From NCBI RefSeq assembly GCF_000003605.2, contig NW_003156737.1, positions 207,554 through 235,482 on the forward strand: 27,929 nt of DNA. Reading direction: 5' to 3'. This stretch comes from Saccoglossus kowalevskii. Its lineage: Eukaryota; Hemichordata; Enteropneusta; Harrimaniidae. Each line of letters begins with the position of its first letter. Within the stretch, counting starts at the first letter, position 1. A program made the translations under genes and the position numbers. This document shows, piece by piece, positions 21,701 through 27,929 of the stretch. The notes below the pieces were generated by a model that searched no databases, was not told the origin of the DNA, and saw only the letters and a program-made list of their open reading frames with translations.

Positions 21701-24700
21701 TGTTTACGGAATACATACATTCTCAGATTATGTAGAACAAATACATACTCCTGAACCTGACGTCATATATTATGATTATTTTTTTCAAAGGAACCTGTTA
21801 CCGTACAAGAGTTATTCCCAGAAGCCGCCGAGATTAGGAGAGAAGATATTAAACTGCTTAATGAGCTAGGTGAAGGACACTTTGGTGTTGTGAAGAAGGC
21901 GAAGATATCCAATATCTCATTCCATGGTGATCAACATGATGCGATAGTTGCAATCAAGTCGATCAAGGCACAATACGGTTAGGCCAGAGATTTTTTATTC
22001 CTTGTTTCTCGAGTTTTTATAAGGCAAATTTTTTGAGGAGGGCGGAAAAAAAATATATTCTTTTTTTCCAATAGATTTGTGTGATTCTCAAAAAATTGTA
22101 AGTGAGATCATTGATCGGAGAGAAGAAATGAAATAACATTTTATTCCATGTATAACCTTGTTTCTCATCTGCGCGAGACTTCGGTACTTTGATCATGATA
22201 CTCCCACGAAAATGCAACTTGGTTTTGGTATGCGGCGGACGATGAAAAAATTTATATTTTTTAAGCACTTTTTTGCGCTAACAAGTCGGCGGGCGCGAGA
22301 AATTACGCTGAAATAAAATTTAATTTTTATTTCATTTTTGGCTAGCGCTCCTGTTCATTCGGCGGGTTCGCGAAACAAGGGAATACAAGTCTGGGCTTAG
22401 AGATTATAATCACAGTGAACACACTCTAAATTCAATTCAAAGGATCCACTCGAATAAGATATTTTGACACAGCAAATGTATACAGAATATGTAAATAGTA
22501 CCTCAGAACTTCAGTTACGTAATTGGCCTTGCAATTGCATTAACAAAATTAACCTAGATGTTCGATTGGTTGAATTTTTAGTAAGCGATCGTTTGAAATG
22601 AAAGAGAGTGAACGATATCACGCGAGATAGAACTTAATTTAACAGATGAACTGATCCAGCAAGGAGTGTTACCGTAATCATGTACCCTTGCTTTTCATTT
22701 AGAGGGTAGGTTTGTCATAAAAATAAAAATTGTCTGAATGCGGAGGTCGGTTTTCAAGAACAATGATAATTAAAATATCTGACAACTAGTGGGATATATC
22801 AAAACCTAAAATGAGGTCACCTAATTTATTCACATATGTTTAATACGTTCGTCCGGAGAACTGTGATTGCCTTCTAATCGTAGTACAAAATCATACAAAT
22901 GTACATCTGCTATTTGAGGAAGGCGAATGAGTTGGAGAACAGTAAATTGTACAATAATGATTCCATAAGAACCAAACGCAACATTTTTTTGCAAATCATA
23001 AGACATCTACATTAAACTTATTTGTGTGGGATAATTACAATTACAAGTCCTTTCATTGTTGAGTAGTTAATGACTGAATATCTGCAATGAGACGATAGTA
23101 AAATATACACACCTTGATACGTTTTAGTACGTTCTTTTTTTGTTCGCTACAGAACTATTCATCCAAAGCACAGTCCAGTGCTCAACAGTGACACAATCGA
23201 AACAACTTTTTTCATATTTCATGTATTACCAAATAATATCAACTGTCAACTTTTCAATTTCTGTTATAAACAGGTTCTCGAGAAGAAAAACTGAATTTCA
23301 AAAAGGAACTGGACGTATTGCGCAAAACTGGTCACCATGACAATATAGTTGCATTTCTTGGATACTGCTTGGAGGAAGGTAAATAATCATATTTACTTTA
23401 CATATGCTTACAATACTGCAATAACATTAAATGCATTTGTTTATCCTAATTGATTTGATCTGTCAATAAGTACTGATGATTCTCTCAATAAAGGCTTTTA
23501 TTAAATATATTTTCAAATCATATTTAGATCCCTACTACCTTTTATTTGAATACGCACCGCGTGGAGACCTTCATAAATACCTTCGAGCGACCGAGGGTAT
23601 AACAGAGCAAGAAAAATTAAGATTTGCACGCGAAATTGCCAGTGGCATGTCATTCTTGTCTTCAAAAGAGGTGAGTCAGCTTCGCAAACTTCTCGCGTAT
23701 CATTGAACTCACCCACTGAAAAGAACGACCATATATATTTACTTATAATAAATCAATCTTTATTGTTTGTTCATGAAGTTAATTCTTAAGTTGCTTTTAG
23801 ATTATACATCGTGACCTTGCAGCACGAAACATTCTTCTAGGAGATGATAAGACGTGCAAGATAACAGACTTTGGACTGTCTCGGATCGGGCAGATTTATG
23901 TAAAGTTATCAGAGGTGAGACAAAAGATTAGTATTTTTTAAAGTAAGTAGCTTTGAAAGAAAAACACAAGCAATATAACTGAATCGTATCTTTTATTTAT
24001 TTAACTACATGCTGCTATATTATATCAGTAATATTTATTTATTATGTACGGCAAATTAGAATATCTGCGGTTTACATCGATGATTTCTTCCTGGAATTTG
24101 TATCAATTGAATATACAATTGACATAATAGGGTAAACATTTGTTTACAGACTAAAGTCCCAATCGCCTGGACAGCCTATGAATGTTTAACATCTAACAAA
24201 CCTGTGTATACTACAAAAAGTGACGTATGGTCATATGGTGTTGTTCTGTGGGAAATAATGACAAATGGTAAGATGTTTCCCGGTATGATTGATGATATTT
24301 GTTGATGACTGAATGTATATCACATAATTATGTGATTAGTTCCCCGCAAATTAATACATCATATGTAAAGCATGAATATTTATTACAATTACAGGTGATA
24401 CACCTTATGAAGCTCAGGGAGGAACTGAACGAATTAAACACAATTTACAACTTGGCCATGTCCTGCAAGAACCCCAAAACTGTCCAGCAGAGGTGTAAGT
24501 ATCGGGTTAATGATAACCCGTTTTTAAAATAAGTATACAGTCATATCTTTCATCATTCGAATCGCACAGTTCACAAACTCTATGTAAGCATATACCTTCG
24601 TGAGATATTAAACCGAGGGGTCTGGTATTTACATTGATACAATTATAAAACATGTGCACTATTATAGTTGCTTCCGCATATGCAATGAATGTAAAATGGC

Positions 24701-26373
24701 GGGATGTTGAATTGCCAAAGAGGGCTCACACGTTAAATATAATCGGCCAAAGAATAGTGGCCGATTAAATACACCTTGTCTGACAAATTTTCGTATTGTA
24801 ATTCTAAATTGCGAAAAGTCACATTTTTATGTGGCTGCTTTGAATACCGCAAAACTCCATGCTTGCTTTTATGGCGCCCCTCGTGTCATTAGCTTCACCA
24901 CAGAGCGTCTTCACTAGAGAACACGATTAATGGAAAGGTTGTATTTCGATCACAATGATTGTAATGAGTTGTTTGTTATATTGTTTAAGAAAATGAAGCT
25001 TATAGAAAGGTTATAATTGGATCACAAATTGCGATGAACTTTTTATTTTATTATTTGAGTTGTATGATATAGGCACATATTTTAATATATAAATCATAAT
25101 ATGAATAGGTACGACATAATGACGATGTGCTGGAATCTAAAGCCGGTTGAAAGACCGAATTTCAGTGACCTTGTGTCAACGCTTGAAAAATTGTCAATGG
25201 TAAGTTCTAAAATATTGTATTTGTTAGATTTGTCGACAGTGGATGTTCTTCATCAGTAATGAATGCTTGTGATTAGTGAAAGAAATTCGAAATACTGTGG
25301 AAGTGCAGGACAGCTATGTGATAAAACCGTTTAGTTAGAAGGAACCACGAAAACTCATTACCCAGTATGGTTTGTGATTCAATAATTGTGTGGTAGAAAT
25401 TGGTATGGAAATTTGTAGACAGATCGAATTTCCTTCCTATGCAGAATACTCAGGAACTTGTTTCTGCTTTGATTGTTTTTGGCCCTAAACAGAATGCGTT
25501 TAAACAAGACAATTGTATCGATTTATGCTGAAGTAAATATTCTGACAGAATTTTTATGTGGCGAATTTGTCAATCCAAGGGATAGAATGAGGTCCCGAAT
25601 TATAATTTTATTACAGTATTAAATTTGCCTCAACACAGGACTGTCGTATAGCAGACTGGTTGTAATCAATATAGCCATATGCACAATCGTGTAGGCTATC
25701 ATTGTTTTTGCTTGTCATGTCAGTTGTATACAGCGATCGTAAATAGATTTGGAGCTGGTCATGGACTGATAAACTAAGCAAAATTTTGTGTTTGTTTTTG
25801 ACCGTCTAGGGATCACGAACGGCCTCAGCACCTACTGAATTATATGATGACGTAGAAGTGCAGGTATGCTACTTAGCATTGTGTTAAATAGTTTAATGTG
25901 GAACATATATGACCCATTAAGCATTATTAATCCTGATACTGTAAGCAACATTTGGGCTTATCAAAGAATAATAACTTTTTTTGCTAGGGATCAGAAGCTG
26001 CATCGGCGCCAACTGAAATGTACGATGACGTGGAAGTGCAGGTAAACTATTACGCCTTGTGTTGAACAGTTTAATTAACTTGGATAATTTATTAACTATT
26101 TCATACCTCCGATAAGATTCGCTGTAAGTGACATTTTGCAATATCTACCTTCATCCAAGGATCACACTCAATAATGGAATTATACGGCATGCCACACAAT
26201 CCACATCATTTAATGAGGCGTGTATTCATTGCCTCAATTTCTTGACATCTTTATTATTATCAAACCGACATATTGTAGTAGAATTGTGGCTAATTAACTG
26301 CGATTTTCTTTGTGTTGTTGTATAGGGAGCGATCAATGGTGCATATGATATAGTCGAATATCCAGTAAGTTAG
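12649..26373 (+). CDS. Cadherin-domain receptor tyrosine kinase with MAD-like segment (5' end missing)
   Basis: At least 23 exons join in phase into 874 residues ending in TAG. Order by partial-protein residue: end of a cadherin repeat (1-30); three more repeats (about 30-362) with [22 protein letters not shown] and ASDADSGN motifs; a CDH23/PCDH15-like membrane-adjacent segment (363-443); transmembrane helix (482-508); juxtamembrane NQDYLEPV; kinase domain (about 557-820) with GEGHFG, K593 in VAIK, E611, [11 protein letters not shown] and CW…ERPNF; tail with three YDxV tyrosines. Expected at the plasma membrane as an active tyrosine kinase, with adhesion-type ligands an inference. Ret and Cad96Ca/Stitcher are the known animal cadherin-bearing RTKs. 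This differs from Ret by its canonical cadherin linkers and MAD-like segment, and no RET-type cysteine-rich domain is seen. The N-terminus and signal peptide are missing. I do not recognise a named orthologue. Confidence 0.9.
12702..13107 (+). repeat. (ATTT)n microsatellite interrupted by a 300-base N gap
   Basis: Uninterrupted TTAT/ATTT repeats run from about 12702 to 12784, N from 12785 to 13084, and ATTT resumes to about 13107. The gap of exactly 300 is probably a placeholder, so the true tract length is unknown. It begins about 8 bases after the donor of exon A. Confidence 0.97.
13499..13617 (+). CDS. Cadherin-RTK exon B: start of cadherin repeat 2
   Basis: A 119-base exon from TTTAAAAG to GTAACC, phase 1 to 0. 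It encodes [30 protein letters not shown] and AATDEDTS: the 'P.F…Y…N.P…G..V..V.A.D.D' opening of a cadherin repeat, including the DED calcium motif. Confidence 0.9.
13773..13925 (+). CDS. Cadherin-RTK exon C: middle of cadherin repeat 2
   Basis: A 153-base phase 0-0 exon (acceptor TGTTTTAG, donor GTAATT) encoding [29 protein letters not shown] and RRWSSVRYE. 'Y.I.YSL…FEID..NGEITT' is the cadherin mid-repeat signature. The usual LDRE is replaced by FIQEPRRW, so one calcium ligand set appears altered. Confidence 0.88.
14041..14103 (+). CDS. Cadherin-RTK exon D: late cadherin repeat 2
   Basis: A 63-base phase 0-0 exon after TTACGTACAG and before GTATGG, encoding [20 protein letters not shown] followed by E. 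It suits the 'Y.V.I…' strand of a cadherin repeat, rich in Asn/Thr with possible N-glycosylation. It is short, so confidence is lower. Confidence 0.66.
14104..15647 (+). other. Intron between exons D and E
   Basis: About 1.5 kb with no recognised exon. The phases of D and E are compatible without one (both 0), though a symmetric missed exon cannot be excluded. It contains ordinary AT-rich sequence with short chance frames. Confidence 0.55.
15648..15751 (+). CDS. Cadherin-RTK exon E: repeat 2/3 boundary
   Basis: A 104-base exon (acceptor TTATCTCTAG, donor GTACGT), phase 0 to 2. It encodes [20 protein letters not shown], then [14 protein letters not shown]. 'V.V.V.D.PVF…Y' is the linker into the next repeat, but with WDQP in place of DxNDNxP. 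It carries an adjacent Cys pair, unusual for a cadherin repeat. An alternative AG seven bases downstream (15654) would break the phase with exon D. Confidence 0.72.
15914..16035 (+). CDS. Cadherin-RTK exon F: cadherin repeat 3, first half
   Basis: A 122-base exon, phase 2 to 1, encoding [20 protein letters not shown], then [20 protein letters not shown]. '[17 protein letters not shown]' is clearly cadherin. The exact start is uncertain: a second acceptor (CATTCCCCAG|GCT, exon start 15975) keeps the frame but not the junction phase with exon E. Confidence 0.78.
16192..16326 (+). CDS. Cadherin-RTK exon G: cadherin repeat 3, second half
   Basis: A 135-base exon from TATAATTGCAG to GTTAGT, phase 1 to 1. 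It encodes [20 protein letters not shown], then [18 protein letters not shown]. The 'F.ID..TG.I…LDRE…Y.L.V.A' series is diagnostic of a cadherin repeat and keeps the LDRE calcium ligands. Confidence 0.94.
16595..16737 (+). CDS. Cadherin-RTK exon H: repeat 3/4 linker
   Basis: A 143-base exon (ATCATTGCAG to GTTTGT), phase 1 to 0, encoding [20 protein letters not shown], then [20 protein letters not shown] and [14 protein letters not shown] is the canonical cadherin calcium linker. It joins in frame to exon I, giving VISVKASDADSG. Confidence 0.95.
16738..17689 (+). other. Intron between exons H and I
   Basis: This 952-base intron has no exon recognised. An open frame runs through its 3' end into exon I from 17483, but the strong acceptor ATTTTATCACTCAG at 17689 and the in-phase cadherin join show 17483-17689 to be intronic. 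Confidence 0.75.
17690..17890 (+). CDS. Cadherin-RTK exon I: bulk of cadherin repeat 4
   Basis: A 201-base phase 0-0 exon (ATCACTCAG to GTAGAA) encoding [31 protein letters not shown] and [20 protein letters not shown]. The repeat is complete with exon H, has the DAD calcium motif and the TGKI turn, and lacks LDRE (NILPEST instead). It is the last cadherin repeat before the membrane. Confidence 0.94.
18196..18284 (+). CDS. Cadherin-RTK exon J: membrane-adjacent domain, part 1
   Basis: An 89-base exon (GAAATTAG to GTAAGT), phase 0 to 2. It encodes [15 protein letters not shown] then [14 protein letters not shown]. After 'EVK' this gives [14 protein letters not shown], the 'V.V.….N..V…' opening known from the membrane-adjacent ferredoxin-like domain of CDH23/PCDH15. 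The similarity is by pattern, not alignment. Confidence 0.78.
18630..18716 (+). CDS. Cadherin-RTK exon K: membrane-adjacent domain, part 2
   Basis: An 87-base exon (TTTACATTGCAG to GTAGGT), phase 2 to 2, encoding [20 protein letters not shown] then DDSGRNAD. The helix-strand pattern followed by an acidic loop resembles the middle of the MAD fold (L…L.V..I….D..G). One Cys is present. Confidence 0.76.
18828..18896 (+). CDS. Cadherin-RTK exon L: membrane-adjacent domain, part 3
   Basis: A 69-base exon (TTTTCTACAG to GTGAGT), phase 2 to 2, encoding [20 protein letters not shown] and LT. It matches the closing 'T.I.F..VDP.T..IV.A..L' strands of MAD-type domains. A second Cys could pair with that of exon K. 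Confidence 0.78.
18897..20550 (+). other. Intron between MAD and transmembrane exons, with diverged repeats
   Basis: About 1.65 kb without an exon. Parts resemble each other in direct orientation: the ATCGATTGGTTAAAGCAA… to AAGATGGTGGCCAAACCACTT stretch (about 19588-19655) and the ATCGATTCGGTTAAAGCACT… to AAATGGCGGCCAAATCACGTG stretch (about 20142-20222). This suggests remnants of one repeat family. Confidence 0.5.
20551..20830 (+). CDS. Cadherin-RTK exon M: stalk, transmembrane helix and juxtamembrane segment
   Basis: A 280-base exon (TTATTACTAG to GTAATG), phase 2 to 0. After an acidic stalk ([18 protein letters not shown]) comes the helix at 20663-20743 ([16 protein letters not shown] then [11 protein letters not shown]), with basic residues KETRR on the far side as a stop-transfer signal, so the N-terminus is outside. 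The juxtamembrane part ends AYFTNQDYL. Confidence 0.95.
20860..21760. repeat. Intronic minisatellite, about 30-31-base unit
   Basis: More than 20 copies of ATAGATTTAGAGATTACATA then AACCATATAC follow each other from about 20865 to 21560, with decaying copies to about 21760. Two unit types alternate: TTACATAAACCATATA and TTACGTAATCCCATAT. The second contains GATTACGTAATC, a perfect 12-base palindrome. It fills the intron between the transmembrane and first kinase exons. Confidence 0.92.
21791..21977 (+). CDS. Cadherin-RTK kinase exon 1: glycine loop and catalytic lysine
   Basis: A 187-base exon (TTTTTTTCAAAG to GTTAGG), phase 0 to 1. It encodes [36 protein letters not shown] and [11 protein letters not shown]. 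The nucleotide-binding loop GEGHFG and VAIK lysine (residue 593 of the partial protein) are intact. YLEPV at the splice junction is a juxtamembrane tyrosine site. Confidence 0.97.
21978..23273 (+). other. Intron between kinase exons 1 and 2
   Basis: About 1.3 kb. Its first third (about 21997-22384) is a possible foldback element listed separately; the rest is AT-rich with no exon recognised. Confidence 0.6.
21997..22384. mobile_element. Possible foldback element with short inverted ends
   Basis: ATTCCTTGTTTCTCGAG at 21997 faces CGCGAAACAAGGGAAT at 22369-22384, an imperfect inverted pair of about 16 bases. Inside are CCTTGTTTCTC (near 22156) and two direct GTCGGCGGGCGCGAGAAAT-like / TTCGGCGGGTTCGCGAAAC segments (22282 and 22359). 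Base composition differs from the surroundings. No coding capacity. Confidence 0.45.
23274..23378 (+). CDS. Cadherin-RTK kinase exon 2: alpha-C helix
   Basis: A 105-base exon (GTTATAAACAG to GTAAAT), phase 1 to 1, encoding [20 protein letters not shown] and [14 protein letters not shown]. Glu611 of FKKELDVL should pair with Lys593. The 'H.NIV..LG.C' stretch is typical of tyrosine kinases. Confidence 0.96.
23528..23670 (+). CDS. Cadherin-RTK kinase exon 3: hinge and alpha-D/E
   Basis: A 143-base exon (AAATCATATTTAG to GTGAGT), phase 1 to 0, encoding [20 protein letters not shown] and [19 protein letters not shown]. '[13 protein letters not shown]' is the RTK hinge region and 'A.EIA.GM.FL' the helix before the catalytic loop. 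Confidence 0.96.
23801..23914 (+). CDS. Cadherin-RTK kinase exon 4: catalytic loop and DFG
   Basis: A 114-base phase 0-0 exon (GTTGCTTTTAG to GTGAGA) encoding [41 protein letters not shown] is the tyrosine-kinase form of the catalytic loop, with Asp687 and Asn692; DFG carries Asp705. There is one activation-loop tyrosine (Y715). Confidence 0.98.
24150..24267 (+). CDS. Cadherin-RTK kinase exon 5: activation loop end and alpha-F
   Basis: A 118-base exon (TTTGTTTACAG to GTAAGA), phase 0 to 1. It encodes [20 protein letters not shown] then [18 protein letters not shown]. The usual APE is AYE; the invariant Glu is kept. [12 protein letters not shown] is intact. Confidence 0.97.
24395..24494 (+). 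CDS. Cadherin-RTK kinase exon 6: alpha-G
   Basis: A 100-base exon (ACAATTACAG to GTAAGT), phase 1 to 2, encoding [20 protein letters not shown] then [12 protein letters not shown]. It corresponds to the 'G..PY……..G..L..P..CP.E' block of tyrosine kinases. Confidence 0.95.
24495..25108 (+). other. Intron between kinase exons 6 and 7
   Basis: This 614-base AT-rich intron has a locally denser CpG stretch near 24700-24780. No exon, RNA or clear element was recognised. Confidence 0.65.
25109..25199 (+). CDS. Cadherin-RTK kinase exon 7: kinase domain end
   Basis: A 91-base exon (AATATGAATAG to GTAAGT), phase 2 to 0, encoding [20 protein letters not shown] then VSTLEKLSM. 'CW…P.ERP.F..L…L' closes the kinase domain. 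The acceptor lacks a strong pyrimidine tract, but frame and sequence are unambiguous. Confidence 0.94.
25200..25809 (+). other. Intron between kinase exon 7 and the tail cassettes
   Basis: This 610-base intron has no exon recognised. Confidence 0.65.
25810..25863 (+). CDS. Tail cassette exon 1 (ELYDDVEVQ)
   Basis: A 54-base phase 0-0 exon (GACCGTCTAG to GTATGC) encoding [18 protein letters not shown]. Tyr835 in an acidic context is a likely phosphorylation and SH2-docking site (inference). Near-duplicate of the next exon. Confidence 0.86.
25988..26041 (+). CDS. Tail cassette exon 2 (EMYDDVEVQ)
   Basis: A 54-base phase 0-0 exon (TTTTTGCTAG to GTAAAC) encoding [18 protein letters not shown], 178 bases after the first cassette. 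The downstream intron flank is also copied (GTATGCTACTTAGCATTGTG versus GTAAACTATTACGCCTTGTG), so the unit duplicated is exon plus intron. Tyr853 is the equivalent site. Confidence 0.87.
26140..26200 (+). pseudogene. Decayed third tail cassette
   Basis: At 26159, GGATCACACTCAATAATGG and then GAATTATACGG resemble cassette 1 (GGATCACG…GAATTATATGATG). Upstream, GCTGTAAGTGACATTTTGC echoes ACTGTAAGCAACATTTGGGC before cassette 2. One G is missing at the acceptor, so splicing there would shift the frame to an early TAA. No donor follows. The spacing (171 bases after cassette 2) fits the array. Confidence 0.5.
26326..26373 (+). CDS. Tail cassette exon 4 and probable C-terminus (YDIVEYP)
   Basis: An exon after TGTTGTTGTATAG encoding [15 protein letters not shown] and then TAG. 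YDIVEYP|GTAAGT aligns with YDDVEVQ|GTAAAC of cassette 2, and the following intron-like bases are also similar, so this is a diverged fourth copy. It may end the protein by reading through GTA AGT TAG, or be spliced at 26364|26365. A nearby acceptor at 26512 (TTTATTCTCAG|AATTAG) would add just one residue. Confidence 0.72.
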   Translation, partial: GAINGAYDIVEYPVS

Positions 26374-27929
26374 TACGTTATGTAGTTAAAGTATGAAGAA
26401 CTTTGACAACATTTTAAAGTATTTTGACTGAATGCATCATTGATGATGTGGCACATAAGTGTATCATCTAACATGCTAACAATCTAAGGAGCAATATCAT
26501 GTTTATTCTCAGAATTAGCTGGCCATGACTCGTAATTTTGGTATAACGTTAAATGGTAATCGCTATGGGTGTATGTATTTTATTCTGATTTGCCAACCGT
26601 ATTATTGGATCTGCAATGATTGACAGCATCTCAACTTCCCCAACAGCAAATGTAATCTTACAAATGATACGTCATGTCCTAAAAATTCTATCATATCATG
26701 ATTGTGCTAGAAAAATTGCCTCAGCGAACGAACGATATATAAATATTATTGCAGTTATAAACAGTGTTTACCATATTTTTAATTAAAATACATTGAAATG
26801 CAAAATTGTCTTTACAAAAACGCATAGTTGGAATTATTGACATTTTTGTTAGTCTTCTAGAAAGTATCAATTTTTTTGATGGTCATCTAAGTGATGTAAA
26901 ATTATTTTGTCTCTTTTTGGTCCTTGTACTTATATTACTTTTATTCATGTAACAACTAATCTTATCATTCCAAATAAAAATAACGTGAACTACAACTTGA
27001 TAATACATGCGTTGAATGCAAGTAATAATATTTAAAATAAATTGTATGAATGCAGAGGGAACCATGTTTTTATTTAACGAATCGTATATGAAACATAAAG
27101 CTAGGTTTCAAAAACATAGTTAATATTTCAACAAAATATGGAATTGTATGTAACAAAGATGAAATATATGTAAAAGTAAACATGTGTAACGGTTTCCTTA
27201 GTTTGACACAATTCCGGAGATTTGTTTAGCAATACATATTTATGTGATTTGTATATTTCCAACAAAATCCATCCAGTAGTAGTGACGAAACGAAACGTAT
27301 GTAGCTTAAGCAATGTCATTTATCTAAGTTTGATTCTGTCATCGAGATATTCTGGTCTAATGATATCAACAATTAATGATTTGATTGATATAATTCCAAA
27401 TTCTTATGTTTCTATAGTACAGCATGCAATTTTATATAAAATGAATTATGAAATGGAAGGACCTCGTTTGCACTTGCGCAATTGTGTTATGCCACACATA
27501 TATATATATATATATATATATAAGAAAAATGAAACCATCATACATGGCCTTATAAACAGCCTTTTACTTCATAGTGGGGTGGGTGGAGTAAAGCTGTGAT
27601 TATTTTTATTACTTTCTGACCATCTAGTTTGCCATTTACCATGTCCATATAAACTAAAGCTCCAGCCAATATCAGATTTGACTACTTGTTTCAAGCTATG
27701 GCACTTGGAAATGAGTGTTTTGACATGTGGCAAATGTCCAACTGTCTTGGTTAATAAGATTGGCTATATTTCAACTAGAAACAGGTAAACCAGTATACCT
27801 GTATGTACGAAGCCAGTGAATGTTATTCAAGCCAAAGAAACTGCATCTATTTATATAAATACACATGGACAGAGAATATTTTCTTGGAGCACTAAATGTG
27901 ACAATTGCCCTACTGTCTGTGATAAATAT
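26374..27929. other. 3' untranslated or intergenic stretch
   Basis: No further exon recognised. Possible polyadenylation signals AATAAA occur at 26973-26978 and 27036-27041. An (AT)n tract lies at 27498-27522. Near the right end two similar segments, ACATGTGGCAAATGTCCAAC (about 27723) and AAATGTGACAATTGCCCTAC (about 27894), are 171 bases apart and may belong to a repeat. Confidence 0.5.
27498..27522 (+). repeat. (AT)n microsatellite
   Basis: About twelve uninterrupted AT dinucleotides between CACAC and AAGAAAAATG. Confidence 0.93.

Noticed and set aside
12649-26373. Identification of the kinase gene as RET
   Set aside because: RET has four cadherin-like domains and a cysteine-rich domain before the membrane; here canonical cadherin repeats lead to a MAD-like segment instead, and the tail motifs differ.
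27222-27599. 125-codon frame after the kinase gene
   Set aside because: It includes the (AT)n tract (IYIYIYIY) and has no recognisable features.
27640-27929. Possible exon with C..C motifs at the right edge
   Set aside because: Frames are broken by stops, and the two similar segments look like a repeat pair, not zinc-finger coding sequence.

Overview
The window is AT-rich, intron-dense animal DNA with short phase-matched exons, many small inverted-repeat elements, microsatellites and one 300-base run of N. It looks like a draft assembly of an invertebrate, plausibly a marine one such as a mollusc. Base composition and repeat style suggest this; the species cannot be fixed from sequence alone. 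Two multi-exon genes lie head to head, and both were reconstructed by joining exons whose reading phases agree at every junction.

Left part (about 1-8100, minus strand): the 5' half of a FYCO1 orthologue (RUN/coiled-coil/FYVE adaptor for Rab7/PI3P/LC3-positive vesicles). Five coding exons give residues 1 to about 175, covering most or all of the RUN domain; the coiled coil and FYVE part would lie beyond the left edge. A likely 5'UTR splice acceptor sits near 5500 and a possible non-coding first exon ends near 8014. The intron after coding exon 3 opens with an array in which the last 62 bases of that exon plus the first 3 intron bases are repeated 12 times at an exact 65-base period, so it carries a ladder of copied splice donors.

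Middle (about 5500-12648): intergenic and 5' intronic sequence with dispersed repeats. I cannot identify the start, signal peptide or first cadherin repeats of the right-hand gene here.

Right part (12649-26373, plus strand): at least 23 exons encoding a cadherin-type receptor tyrosine kinase. Its order is the end of one cadherin repeat, about three more cadherin repeats, a membrane-adjacent segment resembling the CDH23/PCDH15 MAD, one transmembrane helix, a complete tyrosine kinase domain, and a tail of repeated 'YDDV'-type tyrosine cassettes on small 54-base exons. The reconstructed 874 residues read in frame from exon to exon to a stop. Cadherin-bearing RTKs are known (RET; Drosophila Cad96Ca/Stitcher), but I do not recognise this gene, and its MAD-like segment and tandemly multiplied tail exons are unusual. 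The kinase gene is the best candidate for an undescribed system. Introns hold a 30-base minisatellite, an ATTT microsatellite with the assembly gap, and several foldback elements. Nothing in the sequence ties the two genes together functionally.
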